Below are positions 8,749-17,431 of a stretch of DNA of 64,000 nt, in pieces. The stretch is from the NCBI RefSeq assembly GCF_008704995.1, contig NZ_CP023747.1, positions 4,180,501-4,244,500 of the forward strand, read 5' to 3'. The position numbers and the translations under genes were made by a program. This DNA is from Streptomyces nodosus. GTDB taxonomy: Bacteria; Actinomycetota; Actinomycetes; Streptomycetales; Streptomycetaceae. Positions within the stretch are counted from its first letter, which is position 1, and the number at the start of each line of letters is the position of its first letter. The notes under the pieces were generated by a model. That model searched no databases and had not been told where the DNA came from. It saw only the letters and a program-made list of their open reading frames with translations.

Positions 8749-9876
8749 ATGGGTCTCACGAGCAACAAAGTGCTGGCGCTGGCGGTCGTGCTCGCCGGGC
8801 TGCTGTTCGTCGGCACGGTCTGGTACTGGCCACGGCTGGCGCGCCGCGGCTGGCGGCCCGTCAGCGGGCGGGTCGCGCTGCTGTTCGTCACCCAGCTCGC
8901 GGTCTTCGTCTCCGTCGGGGTGGCGGCCAACCAGGCCTTCGGCTTCTACGCCAGCTGGGCGGATCTGTTCGGTCAGGAGAGCGGGCAGGGCGTGGTCACC
9001 ACCCATGGTGCGGCGCAGCTGGTCGGCGGTCCCCTCCAGGTGGTCGGCACCCGGGAGGTCGCCGTGCCGGGCGGGGCACGGCCGCAGACGGGTGGTCAGA
9101 TCCAGAAGGTCGGCATCGTGGGCCGTACGACCCGTATCGCCACGCCCGCGTACGTCTATCTGCCGCCGGAGTACTTCCAGTCGCAGTACCGCTCGCGGAC
9201 GTTCCCGGTGTCCGTGGTGCTCACCGGCTACCCCGGTACGGCCGAGGCGCTCATCAAGGGGCTGCACTATCCGCAGACGGCGCACGAACTGGCCAAGGAC
9301 GGCAGGATGCAGCCGATGATCCTGGTGATGCTGCGCCCGACCGTGGCGCCGCCGCGCGACACGGAGTGCGTGGACGTCCCGGGCGGGCCGAAGACCGAGA
9401 CCTTCTTCGCGCGGGACCTCCCCGATGCGGTCATGGCCCACTACCGGGTGGGCAGGAAGCCCGGCAGCTGGGGCATCATCGGGGACTCCACGGGCGGCTA
9501 CTGCGCGCTGAAGCTGGCCGTGCACCATCCGGAGGTGTACGCGGCCGGGGCGGGCCTGTCGCCGTACTACAAGGCGCCGATCGACCCGACCACGGGCGAC
9601 CTCTTCCACGGGGACAAGGATCTGCAGAACCGCGCCGACCTCTGGTGGTGCCTCAAGCACCTCCGGGCGCCGGACACCTCGCTGCTCGTCAGCACCAGTA
9701 GAGTCGGTGAGAGCAACTACCGGGCCACGCTGAAGTTCATGCAGCTGGTCCAGTCCAGGCGGCCGACCAGGATCGCGTCGATCATCCTGGACGGCGGAGG
9801 CCACAACTTCAACACCTGGCGGCGGGAGATCCCGGCAGCGCTGCAGTGGCTGAGCGGGCGGTTGAGCGACCGCTGA
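8749..9876 (+). CDS. Membrane-anchored alpha/beta-hydrolase, esterase D/mycolyltransferase-like
   Basis: About 375 residues. Two N-terminal hydrophobic segments (residues 8-25 and 40-62) precede an extracytoplasmic alpha/beta-hydrolase of the putative esterase family. Seen are VYLPPEYF, an oxyanion-region VVLTGYPG, the nucleophile elbow GDSTGGYCALKLA (Ser) and a late GGGHNFNTWR (His). It is divergent from the MprF-like gene across about 207 bp that must hold both promoters. Start is uncertain: ATG 8716 or 8749 are both possible. The substrate is unknown; trehalose-mycolate chemistry is not expected in Streptomyces. Confidence 0.8.
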   Translation: MGLTSNKVLALAVVLAGLLFVGTVWYWPRLARRGWRPVSGRVALLFVTQLAVFVSVGVAANQAFGFYASWADLFGQESGQGVVTTHGAAQLVGGPLQVVGTREVAVPGGARPQTGGQIQKVGIVGRTTRIATPAYVYLPPEYFQSQYRSRTFPVSVVLTGYPGTAEALIKGLHYPQTAHELAKDGRMQPMILVMLRPTVAPPRDTECVDVPGGPKTETFFARDLPDAVMAHYRVGRKPGSWGIIGDSTGGYCALKLAVHHPEVYAAGAGLSPYYKAPIDPTTGDLFHGDKDLQNRADLWWCLKHLRAPDTSLLVSTSRVGESNYRATLKFMQLVQSRRPTRIASIILDGGGHNFNTWRREIPAALQWLSGRLSDR

Positions 9877-9920
9877 GCAGGTGAATGCGCGGTGATCCCC
9901 GCCCGGAATTCGGGGCAATC

Positions 9921-9959
9921 CGAAGAGGACCGGTGCCGTCGCGGAGCCGGTCCCCTTCG
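9921..9959 (+). terminator. Hairpin terminator after the esterase gene
   Basis: CGAAGAGGACCGG pairs with CCGGTCCCCTTCG (one mismatch in 13) around a 13-nt loop, 45 nt after the stop codon at 9876. Confidence 0.6.
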
Positions 9960-10353
9960 GCGTTGTCACCGGGACGATGCGGAATTCTCCCCGTGGGGTG
10001 CCGTCAAGTCCCTTTGTCGGCAAGGGAAACCGGACCGGAGATCCATGTCGGGCGCGAACTGAATGATCGTCAAAGAATCCTTCGACGGGGCGAGGAAGGC
10101 GGTCGCGGGTGCCGGAACGGGCGGTCCGGGCGCTGCCGGGGCAGGCGGCCCGGGCGCCGTCGTCATGGGCCGGTCGGGCGGTGGACGCGTCCTGACCTGC
10201 CGCGGTGTATCCGGGCCCGCGGGGAATACGCCGGATTCGAGATGTGCCGATTCGGGAGGTCGCCGTTCCCATTCCCGGCGCCCCCGGCGCGGTGTGAAGA
10301 GTTCGGTAGCCGTGTTTTTACCGGGTGGGGCACCATCATTCGCCTACGCGCGG
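9960..10353 (+). other. Intergenic region without a convincing gene
   Basis: About 400 bp of lower-quality coding potential. A small hairpin TCCCTT/AAGGGA occurs near 10008-10026. A 97-residue open frame at 10063-10356 has an Arg/Gly-rich composition and no start signal, so I do not call it. The downstream end carries the promoter of the next gene. Confidence 0.5.
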
Positions 10354-10359
10354 TAAGTT
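10354..10359 (+). promoter_or_regulatory. -10 box of a probable leaderless transcript
   Basis: TAAGTT lies 7 nt before the ATG at 10367. There is no ribosome-binding site. Confidence 0.5.
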
Positions 10360-10366
10360 TCTGGCC

Positions 10367-11839
10367 ATGCCACGTGGACGTCACCGTCATTCCCCGCCCT
10401 TGCACCGGCTGTTGCCCCCTTCGGTGATAGCCGGCTTCTCGGTCGCCTGCGCCGTGGGGCCCTGGCTGTTCACGGAGCCGTCGCTGCTCCGTGGGCTGGC
10501 CGCGGGCGCCGCGGTGACGACGATCCTGGGCACGTTCGTCATGCGCCGCTGGGACCTGGCCGCGGGCAAGATCGTCGCCGACCTCGAGCGTGCGCGGGCG
10601 GGCGACGAGTGGCGCCACGAGGAGCGGGTCGCCGAGCTGGAGACCGAGCTCGAGGAGTCGCGCGAGCTGCGCGGCAAGCTGGAGCAGAAGCTGCGGGCCA
10701 AGCGCGCGGAGGTCACCAACCTGCGCAATGAGCACGCGTCCCTGCTGCGCCGCTACGCCACCGCGGAGACGGAGCGGGCGAGCGCCCTGGAGGGCCGCCG
10801 TCTGCTGGCCATCGATTCCCCGGCCCCGGCCCCGGCGCTGCCCGCGGGGGACACGGGGACGTCCGATGAGCAGCAGACCCCGGACCCCGTCGAGGAGGCG
10901 TCCGCCGCCACGGAGGCACCGGACGGCGGGGACGTCCCGGCCGCGGCCGAGCCGGAGCGGGACGCCGAGCGCGCGCCGTCGGCTCCGCGGGCGTTCTCCC
11001 CGGAGGGCTCCGTGCTCTTCGAGCGGGCCGGTTCGGCGCTGGCGCGGCTGGCCCCGGCCGACGGCGCGGCGTTGGAGGCCGTGGACGCCCGGGAGGACGC
11101 CGGAGCGGAGAACGACCCCGCGGAGGGGACCGCCGCCCCCGAGCCGAGCGGGACGGCGGGGACGGACACCGCCGCCGAGAACACCGACGAGCAGGAGCCG
11201 GACTCCGTCACGGAGGAGGACCGGACGGCCCCCGCCGCGGACGCCACCTCCCTGGACACCGTCCCGCAGGACGCCGGCCGTGCGGCCCCGGCCACCGCTG
11301 CCACGACCCCCTTCCCCGAGAACGACGGCTCCGCGGACGAGGCCGGGAACCCGGCCCCCGCCGAGCCCGGTGCCCCCGGGGCCGACGCCGGTGACCCCTC
11401 CGAAGCCGAAGCCGAGGCCGAGGCCCTGTCCACGGCGGTCGCCGTGCCGGAGCAGGAGGCCGTGCCGGCTGCTCAGGAACACCAGGCCGTACCGGAACCC
11501 CGGCAGCACGCCGGCCGGCCCGCGCACGCCACCGGCCACTTCACGGTGCCGACCGCCGTGGCCGTGGTGCCGCCGACTCCGCGCCGGCGCCCCACCGTCC
11601 AGGGCGGTTTCGACTTCTTCGGCACCCGGAAGCCGGAGGAGGACATGGCGTTCGCGCAGAACGAGACCCTCGCCGACGCGTCCGGCCGGGAGTCGCACGC
11701 GATGCACAAGGCCGAGTCCGAGTCGGGCTTCAAGCCCATGGACCCGCAGGCGCTCGCGGTCGGCCAGGTCATCGACCTGACGGCCCATGACGAGACGGAG
11801 CAGATCGACATCCAGGGGCTGCGCACCTCGGCGTCCTAG
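10367..11839 (+). CDS. Membrane protein with coiled coil and long Ala/Glu/Pro-rich tail
   Basis: 490 residues. Two adjacent hydrophobic segments near the N terminus (about 18-37 and 43-62) are followed by a charged heptad-like coiled coil (about 65-130, rich in EERVAELETELEESREL-type repeats). A long low-complexity region of Ala, Glu, Pro and Asp follows, ending in a conserved-looking block with GGFDFFGTRKPEEDMAF and VIDLTAHDETEQIDI. From memory, a transmembrane Ala/Arg/Pro-rich protein occupies the same slot between DUF3180 and DUF2520 in mycobacteria (Rv3604c). Function is unknown; the architecture suggests an envelope-linked scaffold. The start is supported by the TAAGTT box 7 nt upstream. 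Confidence 0.8.
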   Translation: MPRGRHRHSPPLHRLLPPSVIAGFSVACAVGPWLFTEPSLLRGLAAGAAVTTILGTFVMRRWDLAAGKIVADLERARAGDEWRHEERVAELETELEESRELRGKLEQKLRAKRAEVTNLRNEHASLLRRYATAETERASALEGRRLLAIDSPAPAPALPAGDTGTSDEQQTPDPVEEASAATEAPDGGDVPAAAEPERDAERAPSAPRAFSPEGSVLFERAGSALARLAPADGAALEAVDAREDAGAENDPAEGTAAPEPSGTAGTDTAAENTDEQEPDSVTEEDRTAPAADATSLDTVPQDAGRAAPATAATTPFPENDGSADEAGNPAPAEPGAPGADAGDPSEAEAEAEALSTAVAVPEQEAVPAAQEHQAVPEPRQHAGRPAHATGHFTVPTAVAVVPPTPRRRPTVQGGFDFFGTRKPEEDMAFAQNETLADASGRESHAMHKAESESGFKPMDPQALAVGQVIDLTAHDETEQIDIQGLRTSAS

Positions 11840-11870
11840 TGCCTGATGCGGCACCGGACCGCTCGGTGCA

Positions 11871-11911
11871 GACGAGGGGCGGCGGCACAGCTCGTGCCGC
11901 CGCCCCTCGTC
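11871..11911. terminator. Bidirectional terminator between convergent genes
   Basis: A perfect 18-bp stem (GACGAGGGGCGGCGGCAC with its complement) around a 5-nt loop. It lies between the stop at 11839 and the reverse-strand stop at 11949, so it can serve both genes. Confidence 0.8.
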
Positions 11912-11948
11912 GTGCGGGACCCGGCCACGGCACCGGTGCCGGCGCCGG

Positions 11949-13271
11949 CTAGGAGACCATCCACCGGTCGGGCCGGGCGTCCCGGCGTCCCGTGCGGGAG
12001 CGGTCCGCCTGCGCGTACAGCAGCGCCGCCGCCTCCCCGGCGTCCCGCAGACGCGCCGTGACCGTGGTGTTCGCACCGGTGTCCACGAGCACATCGGCGA
12101 CCCTTCTGAACCGCTTCCAGGGGCCCTGCCGCAGCCGTACGCTCTGCACCTTCGCGTGCGGCACCAGGGCCAGGCTGCGGTGCAGCAGGCCGTGCCGGGC
12201 GGCGAAGACCGCGTCGGTGACGGCGAGACCGTGGCCGCGCCACCAGAAGGGCAGGCACCAGGCGGCGCGGCGCGGAGGCCGGGACAGGGAGGCGGGCACG
12301 GTCACCCCGGGCAGCACCCGGGCTATCACCGCCTCGGCGATCTCGCGCGGGGCGACCGGCACCAGGACCGAGCGGGGCGAGCCGGCCACGTCCAGCCTGA
12401 CGCGCACCCATCCGCGCCGCCGCCACAGCAGCGGCTCCACGAGGTGGACGGCCTGCACCCGCCCCGGCGGCACCGTCTCATGGGCGCGGTCGAGCAGCCC
12501 GTGGTCGATACGGAGCCCGTCCGGAGACTCGCTCACCGTCCAGTCGTAGGCGTCGGCGAAGCGCCCCGCACTCCTGGTGAGCGCCCCGCCGAGCAGCGGC
12601 AGCCCGAGGGCGAGCACCGTCCAGAGGTTGTGGGTGGCGGCCCACACCAGCGGCGGCACGGCGAGCGCGGCCGCCGACGAACCCCAGGTCGTGCCAGAGA
12701 GCAGCAGGGAGACGGCCAGCATGCGCGGCGGCACCCGCAGCAGCAGCCGGGCCGGTGCCTCGCCGACCTCGTGCGCCGTCTCGGGGGCGAAACCGGCCGC
12801 GCGGGCGAGGAGTTCGGCCCGCAGGGCCCGCGCCTCGGCCTCACCGAGATAGGCGAGCTCGTCCTTGTCGCCGGTGCCGACGACATCGAGTTTCAGCTTG
12901 GCGACACCGGCCACCCGGGCCAGCAACGGCCGGGTCACATCCACGGCCTGAAGCCGGTCCAGCCGGATGTGCGCCGTGCGGCGGAACAACAGTCCGGTAC
13001 GTATGCGCAGTTCGGTGCCGGTCACCGCGAAGCGGGTGAACCACCAGCTCAGAAAGCCGTACACGCAGGCGACCAGGACGACCACCGTGAGTCCCAGGAG
13101 GAGGCGGGCCGCGGACAGGTGGGCCAGTTGCTCCCGTATCCGGCCCGGGTCGTGCACGGTCCAGCCCACGATCACCGTGACCGGTGCCCAGGCGCGCCGC
13201 AGCGGGGTCACGGGGTGCAGCCGCCGCTCGGCGACCGCCTGCCCCTCCTCCGCCGTGCCGGGCGTGCTCAC
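11949..13271 (-). CDS. PH-domain (YdbT-like) membrane protein
   Basis: 440 residues with several membrane segments and three bacterial PH-like blocks (DUF304 type), each carrying the strand pattern around TELRIRTGLLFRRTAHIRLDRLQAVDV, LRIDHGLLDRAHETVPPGRVQAV and ARHGLLHRSLALVPHAKVQSVR. This matches the large partner (YdbT) of the YdbS/YdbT pair of Gram-positive bacteria. The GTG at 13271 overlaps the stop of the small partner (GTGA), so the two are translationally coupled. YdbST-type proteins have been linked to resistance to co-resident antimicrobial peptides in Bacillus; whether that applies here is inference. Confidence 0.85.
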   Translation of the reverse strand: MSTPGTAEEGQAVAERRLHPVTPLRRAWAPVTVIVGWTVHDPGRIREQLAHLSAARLLLGLTVVVLVACVYGFLSWWFTRFAVTGTELRIRTGLLFRRTAHIRLDRLQAVDVTRPLLARVAGVAKLKLDVVGTGDKDELAYLGEAEARALRAELLARAAGFAPETAHEVGEAPARLLLRVPPRMLAVSLLLSGTTWGSSAAALAVPPLVWAATHNLWTVLALGLPLLGGALTRSAGRFADAYDWTVSESPDGLRIDHGLLDRAHETVPPGRVQAVHLVEPLLWRRRGWVRVRLDVAGSPRSVLVPVAPREIAEAVIARVLPGVTVPASLSRPPRRAAWCLPFWWRGHGLAVTDAVFAARHGLLHRSLALVPHAKVQSVRLRQGPWKRFRRVADVLVDTGANTTVTARLRDAGEAAALLYAQADRSRTGRRDARPDRWMVS

Positions 13272-13759
13272 AGCCCCGCCGAGCGGGCCTCGCCCAGTTC
13301 GGCCAGCCGGTCCCGCAGCCGTTCCGCCTCGGCCGGGTCGAGACCCGGAATCGTGGCGTCCGTGGTGGCGGCGGCCGTGTGCAGTTGCACGCTCGCCAGT
13401 CCGAAGTGCCGCTCCACGGGCCCCGAGGTGACCTCGACCAGCTGCATGCGCCCGTACGGCACCACGGTCTCCTCGTGCCACAGCACGCCCCGGCTGATCA
13501 GCAGGTCGTCGGCCCGCTCGGCGTACCGCCAGGAACGCCAGTTCCGGCCCAGCAGCACCCAGCCCACGGGCAGCAGCGCCGGCGGCAGCAGCGCCGCAAG
13601 GGCCCACGCGGATCCGGCGAACAGGGCGAGCAGCACCCCCACGACCACCGTCAGCAGTCCCAGCCACACCACCAGCAACAGGCGCCGCATCCGCAGCAGC
13701 CCCGGCGGCAGTCCCCTCCAGACGGGCTCGCCGTCCCACCCCGCAGTCCCCGTCTCCAT
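13268..13759 (-). CDS. PH-domain (YdbS-like) membrane protein
   Basis: 163 residues: two N-terminal transmembrane helices (about 25-48 and 50-69), then one bacterial PH domain with ADDLLISRGVLWHEETVVPYGRMQLVEVTSGP. It is the small partner of the YdbT-like protein encoded immediately downstream with a 4-bp overlap. The start at 13759 is supported by a TACGCT box 6 nt upstream. The gene is divergent from the NuoD paralogue, whose ATG is only 31 bp away. Confidence 0.87.
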   Translation of the reverse strand: METGTAGWDGEPVWRGLPPGLLRMRRLLLVVWLGLLTVVVGVLLALFAGSAWALAALLPPALLPVGWVLLGRNWRSWRYAERADDLLISRGVLWHEETVVPYGRMQLVEVTSGPVERHFGLASVQLHTAAATTDATIPGLDPAEAERLRDRLAELGEARSAGL

Positions 13760-13765
13760 GGCGCA

Positions 13766-13771
13766 AGCGTA
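13766..13771 (-). promoter_or_regulatory. -10 box of a probable leaderless transcript for the PH-domain pair
   Basis: TACGCT on the minus strand is 6 nt before the ATG at 13759. The 31-bp gap to the divergent NuoD gene means the two promoters overlap. Confidence 0.6.
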
Positions 13772-13790
13772 CGTAAGTCAGACTGTGTCC

Positions 13791-14942
13791 ATGACTCCCA
13801 AGACGGAGACCACGGTCGGGATCGGCGGCGCCGCGGAGAGCACCGACATGGTGCTCAACATCGGACCCCAGCATCCCTCCACGCACGGCGTGCTGAGGCT
13901 GCGGCTGGTGCTGGACGGCGAGCGGATCACGCACGCGGAGCCGGTCATCGGCTATATGCACCGCGGTGCGGAGAAGCTGTTCGAGGCGCGCGACTACCGC
14001 CAGATCATCATGCTCGCCAACCGCCACGACTGGCTGTCGGCCTTCTCCAACGAGCTGGGCGTGGTGCTCGCCGTGGAGCGGATGCTCGGCATGGAGGTCC
14101 CCGAGCGCGCGGTGTGGATGCGCACCCTGCTGGCGGAGCTGAACCGGGTCCTGAACCATCTGATGTTCCTCGGTTCCTATCCGCTGGAGCTCGGCGGCAT
14201 CACCCCGGTGTTCTACGCCTTCCAGGAGCGCGAGGAACTCCAGAACGTCATGGAGGAGATCTCCGGCGGGCGGATGCACTACATGTTCAACCGGGTGGGC
14301 GGCCTCAAGGAGGACCTGCCCGCGGGCTGGACCGACCGTGCGCGCACGGCCGTCCGCGCGGTGCGCTCCCGCATGGACCGGTTCGACGACCTGGTGCTCG
14401 GCAACGAGATCTTCCGGGGGCGCACCCGGGGCGTGGGCGTCCTCACCCCCGGGGCCGTGCACGCGTACGGGGTGAGCGGTCCGATCGCGCGCGCCTCGGG
14501 CGTGGACTTCGACCTGCGCCGGGACGAGCCGTATCTGGCCTATCCGGAGCTCCAGGACACGCTGAAGGTGGTCACCCGGCAGGAGGGCGACTGCCTGGCC
14601 CGCTTCGAGTGCCTCCTGGAGCAGACCCACAACTCGCTCGACCTGGCCGACGCCTGTCTGGACCGGCTGGCCGCACTGCCGCCCGGGCCGATCAACCAGC
14701 GCCTGCCCAAGGTGCTCAAGGCTCCCGAGGGCCACACCTACGCCTGGACCGAGAACCCGCTCGGCATCAACGGCTACTACCTGGTCAGCAAGGGCGACAA
14801 GACCCCGTACCGGCTCAAGCTGCGGTCCGCCTCGTACAACAACGTCCAGGTGCTCACCGAGCTGCTGCCGGGGACGCTGGTCGCGGACATGGTGGCGATC
14901 CTGGGGTCACTGTTCTTCGTGGTCGGCGACATCGATAAATAG
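13791..14942 (+). CDS. Orphan NADH-quinone oxidoreductase subunit D paralogue
   Basis: A 383-residue 49-kDa-type complex I subunit encoded alone, with no other nuo gene in the window. The family core is clear: GPQHPSTHGVLRL (His32 at the quinone-site position), GYMHRGAEKLFE (Arg58), NHLMFLGSYPLELG, EEISGGRMHYMFNRVGG, GDCLARFECLLEQ and a C-terminal SLFFVVGDIDK. By alignment from memory, Arg58 matches bovine NDUFS2 Arg85 near cluster N2. The quinone-site Tyr is replaced by Trp81 (HDWLSAF). It probably works with a second, incomplete nuo set elsewhere. The last 36 bp overlap the 3' end of the opposite-strand MidA-like gene. Confidence 0.92.
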   Translation: MTPKTETTVGIGGAAESTDMVLNIGPQHPSTHGVLRLRLVLDGERITHAEPVIGYMHRGAEKLFEARDYRQIIMLANRHDWLSAFSNELGVVLAVERMLGMEVPERAVWMRTLLAELNRVLNHLMFLGSYPLELGGITPVFYAFQEREELQNVMEEISGGRMHYMFNRVGGLKEDLPAGWTDRARTAVRAVRSRMDRFDDLVLGNEIFRGRTRGVGVLTPGAVHAYGVSGPIARASGVDFDLRRDEPYLAYPELQDTLKVVTRQEGDCLARFECLLEQTHNSLDLADACLDRLAALPPGPINQRLPKVLKAPEGHTYAWTENPLGINGYYLVSKGDKTPYRLKLRSASYNNVQVLTELLPGTLVADMVAILGSLFFVVGDIDK

Positions 14943-15950
14943 GTCAAACAGGCCAAACGGGTCCCCGAGGGCGGCCGCCGGGATCCCGGCGGGCTGGAGC
15001 AGCCAGCCGAAGTCGCCGAGGCCGCCGGGCGCGGTGAGCTCGGCGGCGGCCCCGGCCCGGGCGAGGGCGCGCACATAGGCGGCCGGGTCGGTGGAGGCGA
15101 GCGCCAGCGGAGGGCGTGCGCCGGTGACTCCGAGGGCACGCAGCGCCGTGCGCTGGGTCACCAGGCGCGCCCCCGGCAGGGCGCAGGCGTCCAGGGCCAC
15201 ATGCGCGGTCAGATCGCAGGAGCCGTCCGGCACCGGCACGGTCTCCCGGCCCGCGCGGAATCCGGTGAGCGTCCCGAAGGGCGGCCGGGCGTCCGCGCGG
15301 TGCGCGTAGTCCACGGCGACGGCGAGCCCCCGGGCGACGGAGGAGACGGCGGCGGCCCAGGCGGTGTCGCGGGGCAGGCCGATCTCGGCACGGCCGCCCT
15401 CGGCGGTCGGCGGCCACCAGCGCTCCAGCCACTGCGCCTCGGCGCCCGTGACCGGCTCTCCCAGGCGCTCGGTGCCGTCCCGGCGCACCAGGACCCGCCG
15501 GGGCACACCGTCGGGCCCGGTCTGTGCGACCTCGACCGGCACATTGTCCAGCCACTCGTTCGCGAACAGCAGCCCGGTGCTCCCGCTCGGGGGTTCGTCC
15601 CGCCACTCGACCCGGGGATCCAGCCCCTCGGGCCGGCCGGCGATCTCGACGGCGCAGGGGCGCGTCCGGGCGGCGACGTCCTCGGGCAGGGCGTCCAGGA
15701 CACCGGTGACCAGCTCGCCCCGGCCGGCCGTCATGTCGACGAACGCCAGCTCGGCGGGGTGCCCCAGCGCCCGGTCGACCCGGCACAGCAGCCGGGCCAC
15801 CGCCACGGCGAAGAGCGGAGAGGCGTGCACGGACGTACGGAAGTGCCCCGCGGGTCCCTCGGGCCGCCGGTAGAAGCCGTCCGGCCCGTACAGCGCCTCC
15901 TCGGCCGCCGCCCGCCAGCCCCGCCACCCGCCGTCGTCCTCGTGCACCAC
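14907..15950 (-). CDS. MidA/NDUFAF7-type (DUF185) SAM-dependent methyltransferase
   Basis: 347 residues. The glycine-rich SAM loop appears as FVDMTAGRGELVTGVL, motif II as CAVEIAGRPEGL, and the DUF185 signature as LLFANEWLDNVPVEV, followed by a WWPP segment and DYAHRADARPPFGTLTGF. In mitochondria NDUFAF7 dimethylates an arginine of the complex I subunit NDUFS2. Here the gene sits tail-to-tail with the NuoD paralogue and overlaps it by 36 bp. GTG at 15950 is favoured by a TAGCCT box 6 nt upstream. The substrate assignment is inference. Confidence 0.82.
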   Translation of the reverse strand: MVHEDDGGWRGWRAAAEEALYGPDGFYRRPEGPAGHFRTSVHASPLFAVAVARLLCRVDRALGHPAELAFVDMTAGRGELVTGVLDALPEDVAARTRPCAVEIAGRPEGLDPRVEWRDEPPSGSTGLLFANEWLDNVPVEVAQTGPDGVPRRVLVRRDGTERLGEPVTGAEAQWLERWWPPTAEGGRAEIGLPRDTAWAAAVSSVARGLAVAVDYAHRADARPPFGTLTGFRAGRETVPVPDGSCDLTAHVALDACALPGARLVTQRTALRALGVTGARPPLALASTDPAAYVRALARAGAAAELTAPGGLGDFGWLLQPAGIPAAALGDPFGLFDLFIDVADHEEQ

Positions 15951-15956
15951 GGGGTC

Positions 15957-15962
15957 AGGCTA
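15957..15962 (-). promoter_or_regulatory. -10 box of a probable leaderless transcript for the MidA-like gene
   Basis: TAGCCT on the minus strand lies 6 nt before GTG 15950. Confidence 0.5.
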
Positions 15963-16154
15963 GTGCGGTGACGTGCGCCCGGTGTGCGCACCCCGCGCCC
16001 CGCGCCCGGGGCCCGCGCCTCGCACCCGGGACGTCGCGCACCCGGGACACCGGGCGCCCCGCACCCTCCGGCACCTGCGGCATCCACCTTCCGGAGTACG
16101 CGTGTCCGCCCCGGATCGGCCCTCCGGTTGACTCATGCACACAGTGCGCTTCCC

Positions 16155-16160
16155 TACGCT
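16155..16160 (+). promoter_or_regulatory. -10 box of a probable leaderless transcript for the histidine kinase
   Basis: TACGCT ends 7 nt before GTG 16168. A TTGACT occurs at 16128-16133 but at 21 nt is too far for a standard -35. Confidence 0.5.
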
Positions 16161-16167
16161 GGGTTAC

Positions 16168-17352
16168 GTGCAGCGTCTCTATGACTTCCTCCGCAGGCAT
16201 CCCACCGGGGTCGACGGCTTCTGGGCCGTCGTCCTGCTCGGGCTCACCTGCATGGCGGCGGGCCATCATGGAATGCTCCTCAGAGGGCTCGTGGTCTCCG
16301 TCGCCCTGTGTGTGGTCGTCGCGCTGCGCCGCCGCATGCCCGAGAAGATGCTCGCCGTGGCCGCGGGTGCCGGCGTCGTCCAGGTGGTTCTCGACGTACC
16401 GCCGATGCCCGCCGACTTCGCCATGCTGGTGATCATCTACACGGTCGCCGCGAAAAGTACCCGCTGGGCTTCGCGCGCCGCGCTGATCGGTGGTCTGCTG
16501 GCCGGCTCCCTGGCCCAGATGCGCTGGCCGCAGCCGGGTGCCAGCCCCCTGGGCAATGTGGCGATAGCGGTCTTCCAGACCGTCCCCTTCGTCCTCGCCT
16601 GGGTCCTCGGCGACTCCCTGCGCACCCGCCGCGCCTACCTCGCCCAACTGGAGGAGCGCGCCGCACGGCTGGAGAAGGAGCGCGAGGCGCAGGCCAAGGT
16701 CGCGGTGGCCGCCGAGCGCGCCCGGATAGCCCGTGAGCTGCACGATGTGGTCGCGCACAACGTCTCGGTGATGGTGGTCCAGGCGGACGGCGCCGCCTAT
16801 GTCCTCGACACCGCCCCCGACCAGGCGAAGAAGGCCCTGGAGACGATCTCAGGGACCGGCCGCCAGGCGCTCGCCGAGATGCGCCGGCTGCTCGGCGTGC
16901 TGCGCACCGGCGAGCACAAGGAGGCCGGCGAGTACGTACCGCAGCCCGACGTCGAGCAGATCGACGACCTCGTGGAGCAGTGCCGTCGCGCGGGGCTGCC
17001 CGTCGACTTCAAGGTGGAGGGCACCCCGCGCCCCCTGCCCAGCGGTGTGGAGCTGACGGCGTACCGGATCGTCCAGGAGGCGCTCACCAACACCCGTAAG
17101 CACGGCGGCCCCAACACGGGTGCGAGCGTGCGCCTGGTCTACTTCGACGACGGTCTCGGACTGCTGGTCGAGGACGACGGCAAGGGCGCCCCCCAGGAGC
17201 TGTACGAGGAGGGCGGCGCCGACGGCGACGGCCATGGACTGATCGGCATGCGCGAACGGGTCGGCATGGTCGGCGGCACCCTGGACGCGGGCCCCCGCCC
17301 CGGAGGAGGCTTCCGTATCAGCGCCCTGCTGCCGCTGAAGGCGGTCCACTGA
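16168..17352 (+). CDS. NarL-type sensor histidine kinase
   Basis: About 394 residues. Four to five N-terminal membrane helices (to about residue 150) form the sensor, then a short coiled linker. The HisKA_3 dimerisation domain has phospho-acceptor His in RIARELHDVVAHNVSVMV, and a HATPase_c domain has NTRKHGG (N box) and GHGLIGMRERV (G2 box). The GTG at 16168 gives VQRLYDFLRRHP and has a TACGCT box 7 nt upstream; an ATG at 16135 lacks a ribosome-binding site. The cognate regulator follows 79 bp downstream. There is no recognisable extracytoplasmic ligand domain, so the signal may be sensed in the membrane. Confidence 0.92.
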   Translation: MQRLYDFLRRHPTGVDGFWAVVLLGLTCMAAGHHGMLLRGLVVSVALCVVVALRRRMPEKMLAVAAGAGVVQVVLDVPPMPADFAMLVIIYTVAAKSTRWASRAALIGGLLAGSLAQMRWPQPGASPLGNVAIAVFQTVPFVLAWVLGDSLRTRRAYLAQLEERAARLEKEREAQAKVAVAAERARIARELHDVVAHNVSVMVVQADGAAYVLDTAPDQAKKALETISGTGRQALAEMRRLLGVLRTGEHKEAGEYVPQPDVEQIDDLVEQCRRAGLPVDFKVEGTPRPLPSGVELTAYRIVQEALTNTRKHGGPNTGASVRLVYFDDGLGLLVEDDGKGAPQELYEEGGADGDGHGLIGMRERVGMVGGTLDAGPRPGGGFRISALLPLKAVH

Positions 17353-17431
17353 CCCGCCCCCGACCCCCGCACCCCGCCCGCCCCCGACACGTGTCCAGCC
17401 CACCGCCCGAAGGCCGACCGAAGGACCCGCC

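Noticed and set aside
10063..10356. 97-residue open frame before the coiled-coil membrane protein
   Set aside because: No ribosome-binding site; the composition is Gly/Ala/Arg-rich; it ends inside the promoter region of the next gene.
11949..14735. Very long reverse frame covering the PH-domain gene and antisense to the NuoD gene
   Set aside because: Only the part to 13271 has protein-like sequence; the remainder is the antisense of nuoD and of the small PH-domain gene.
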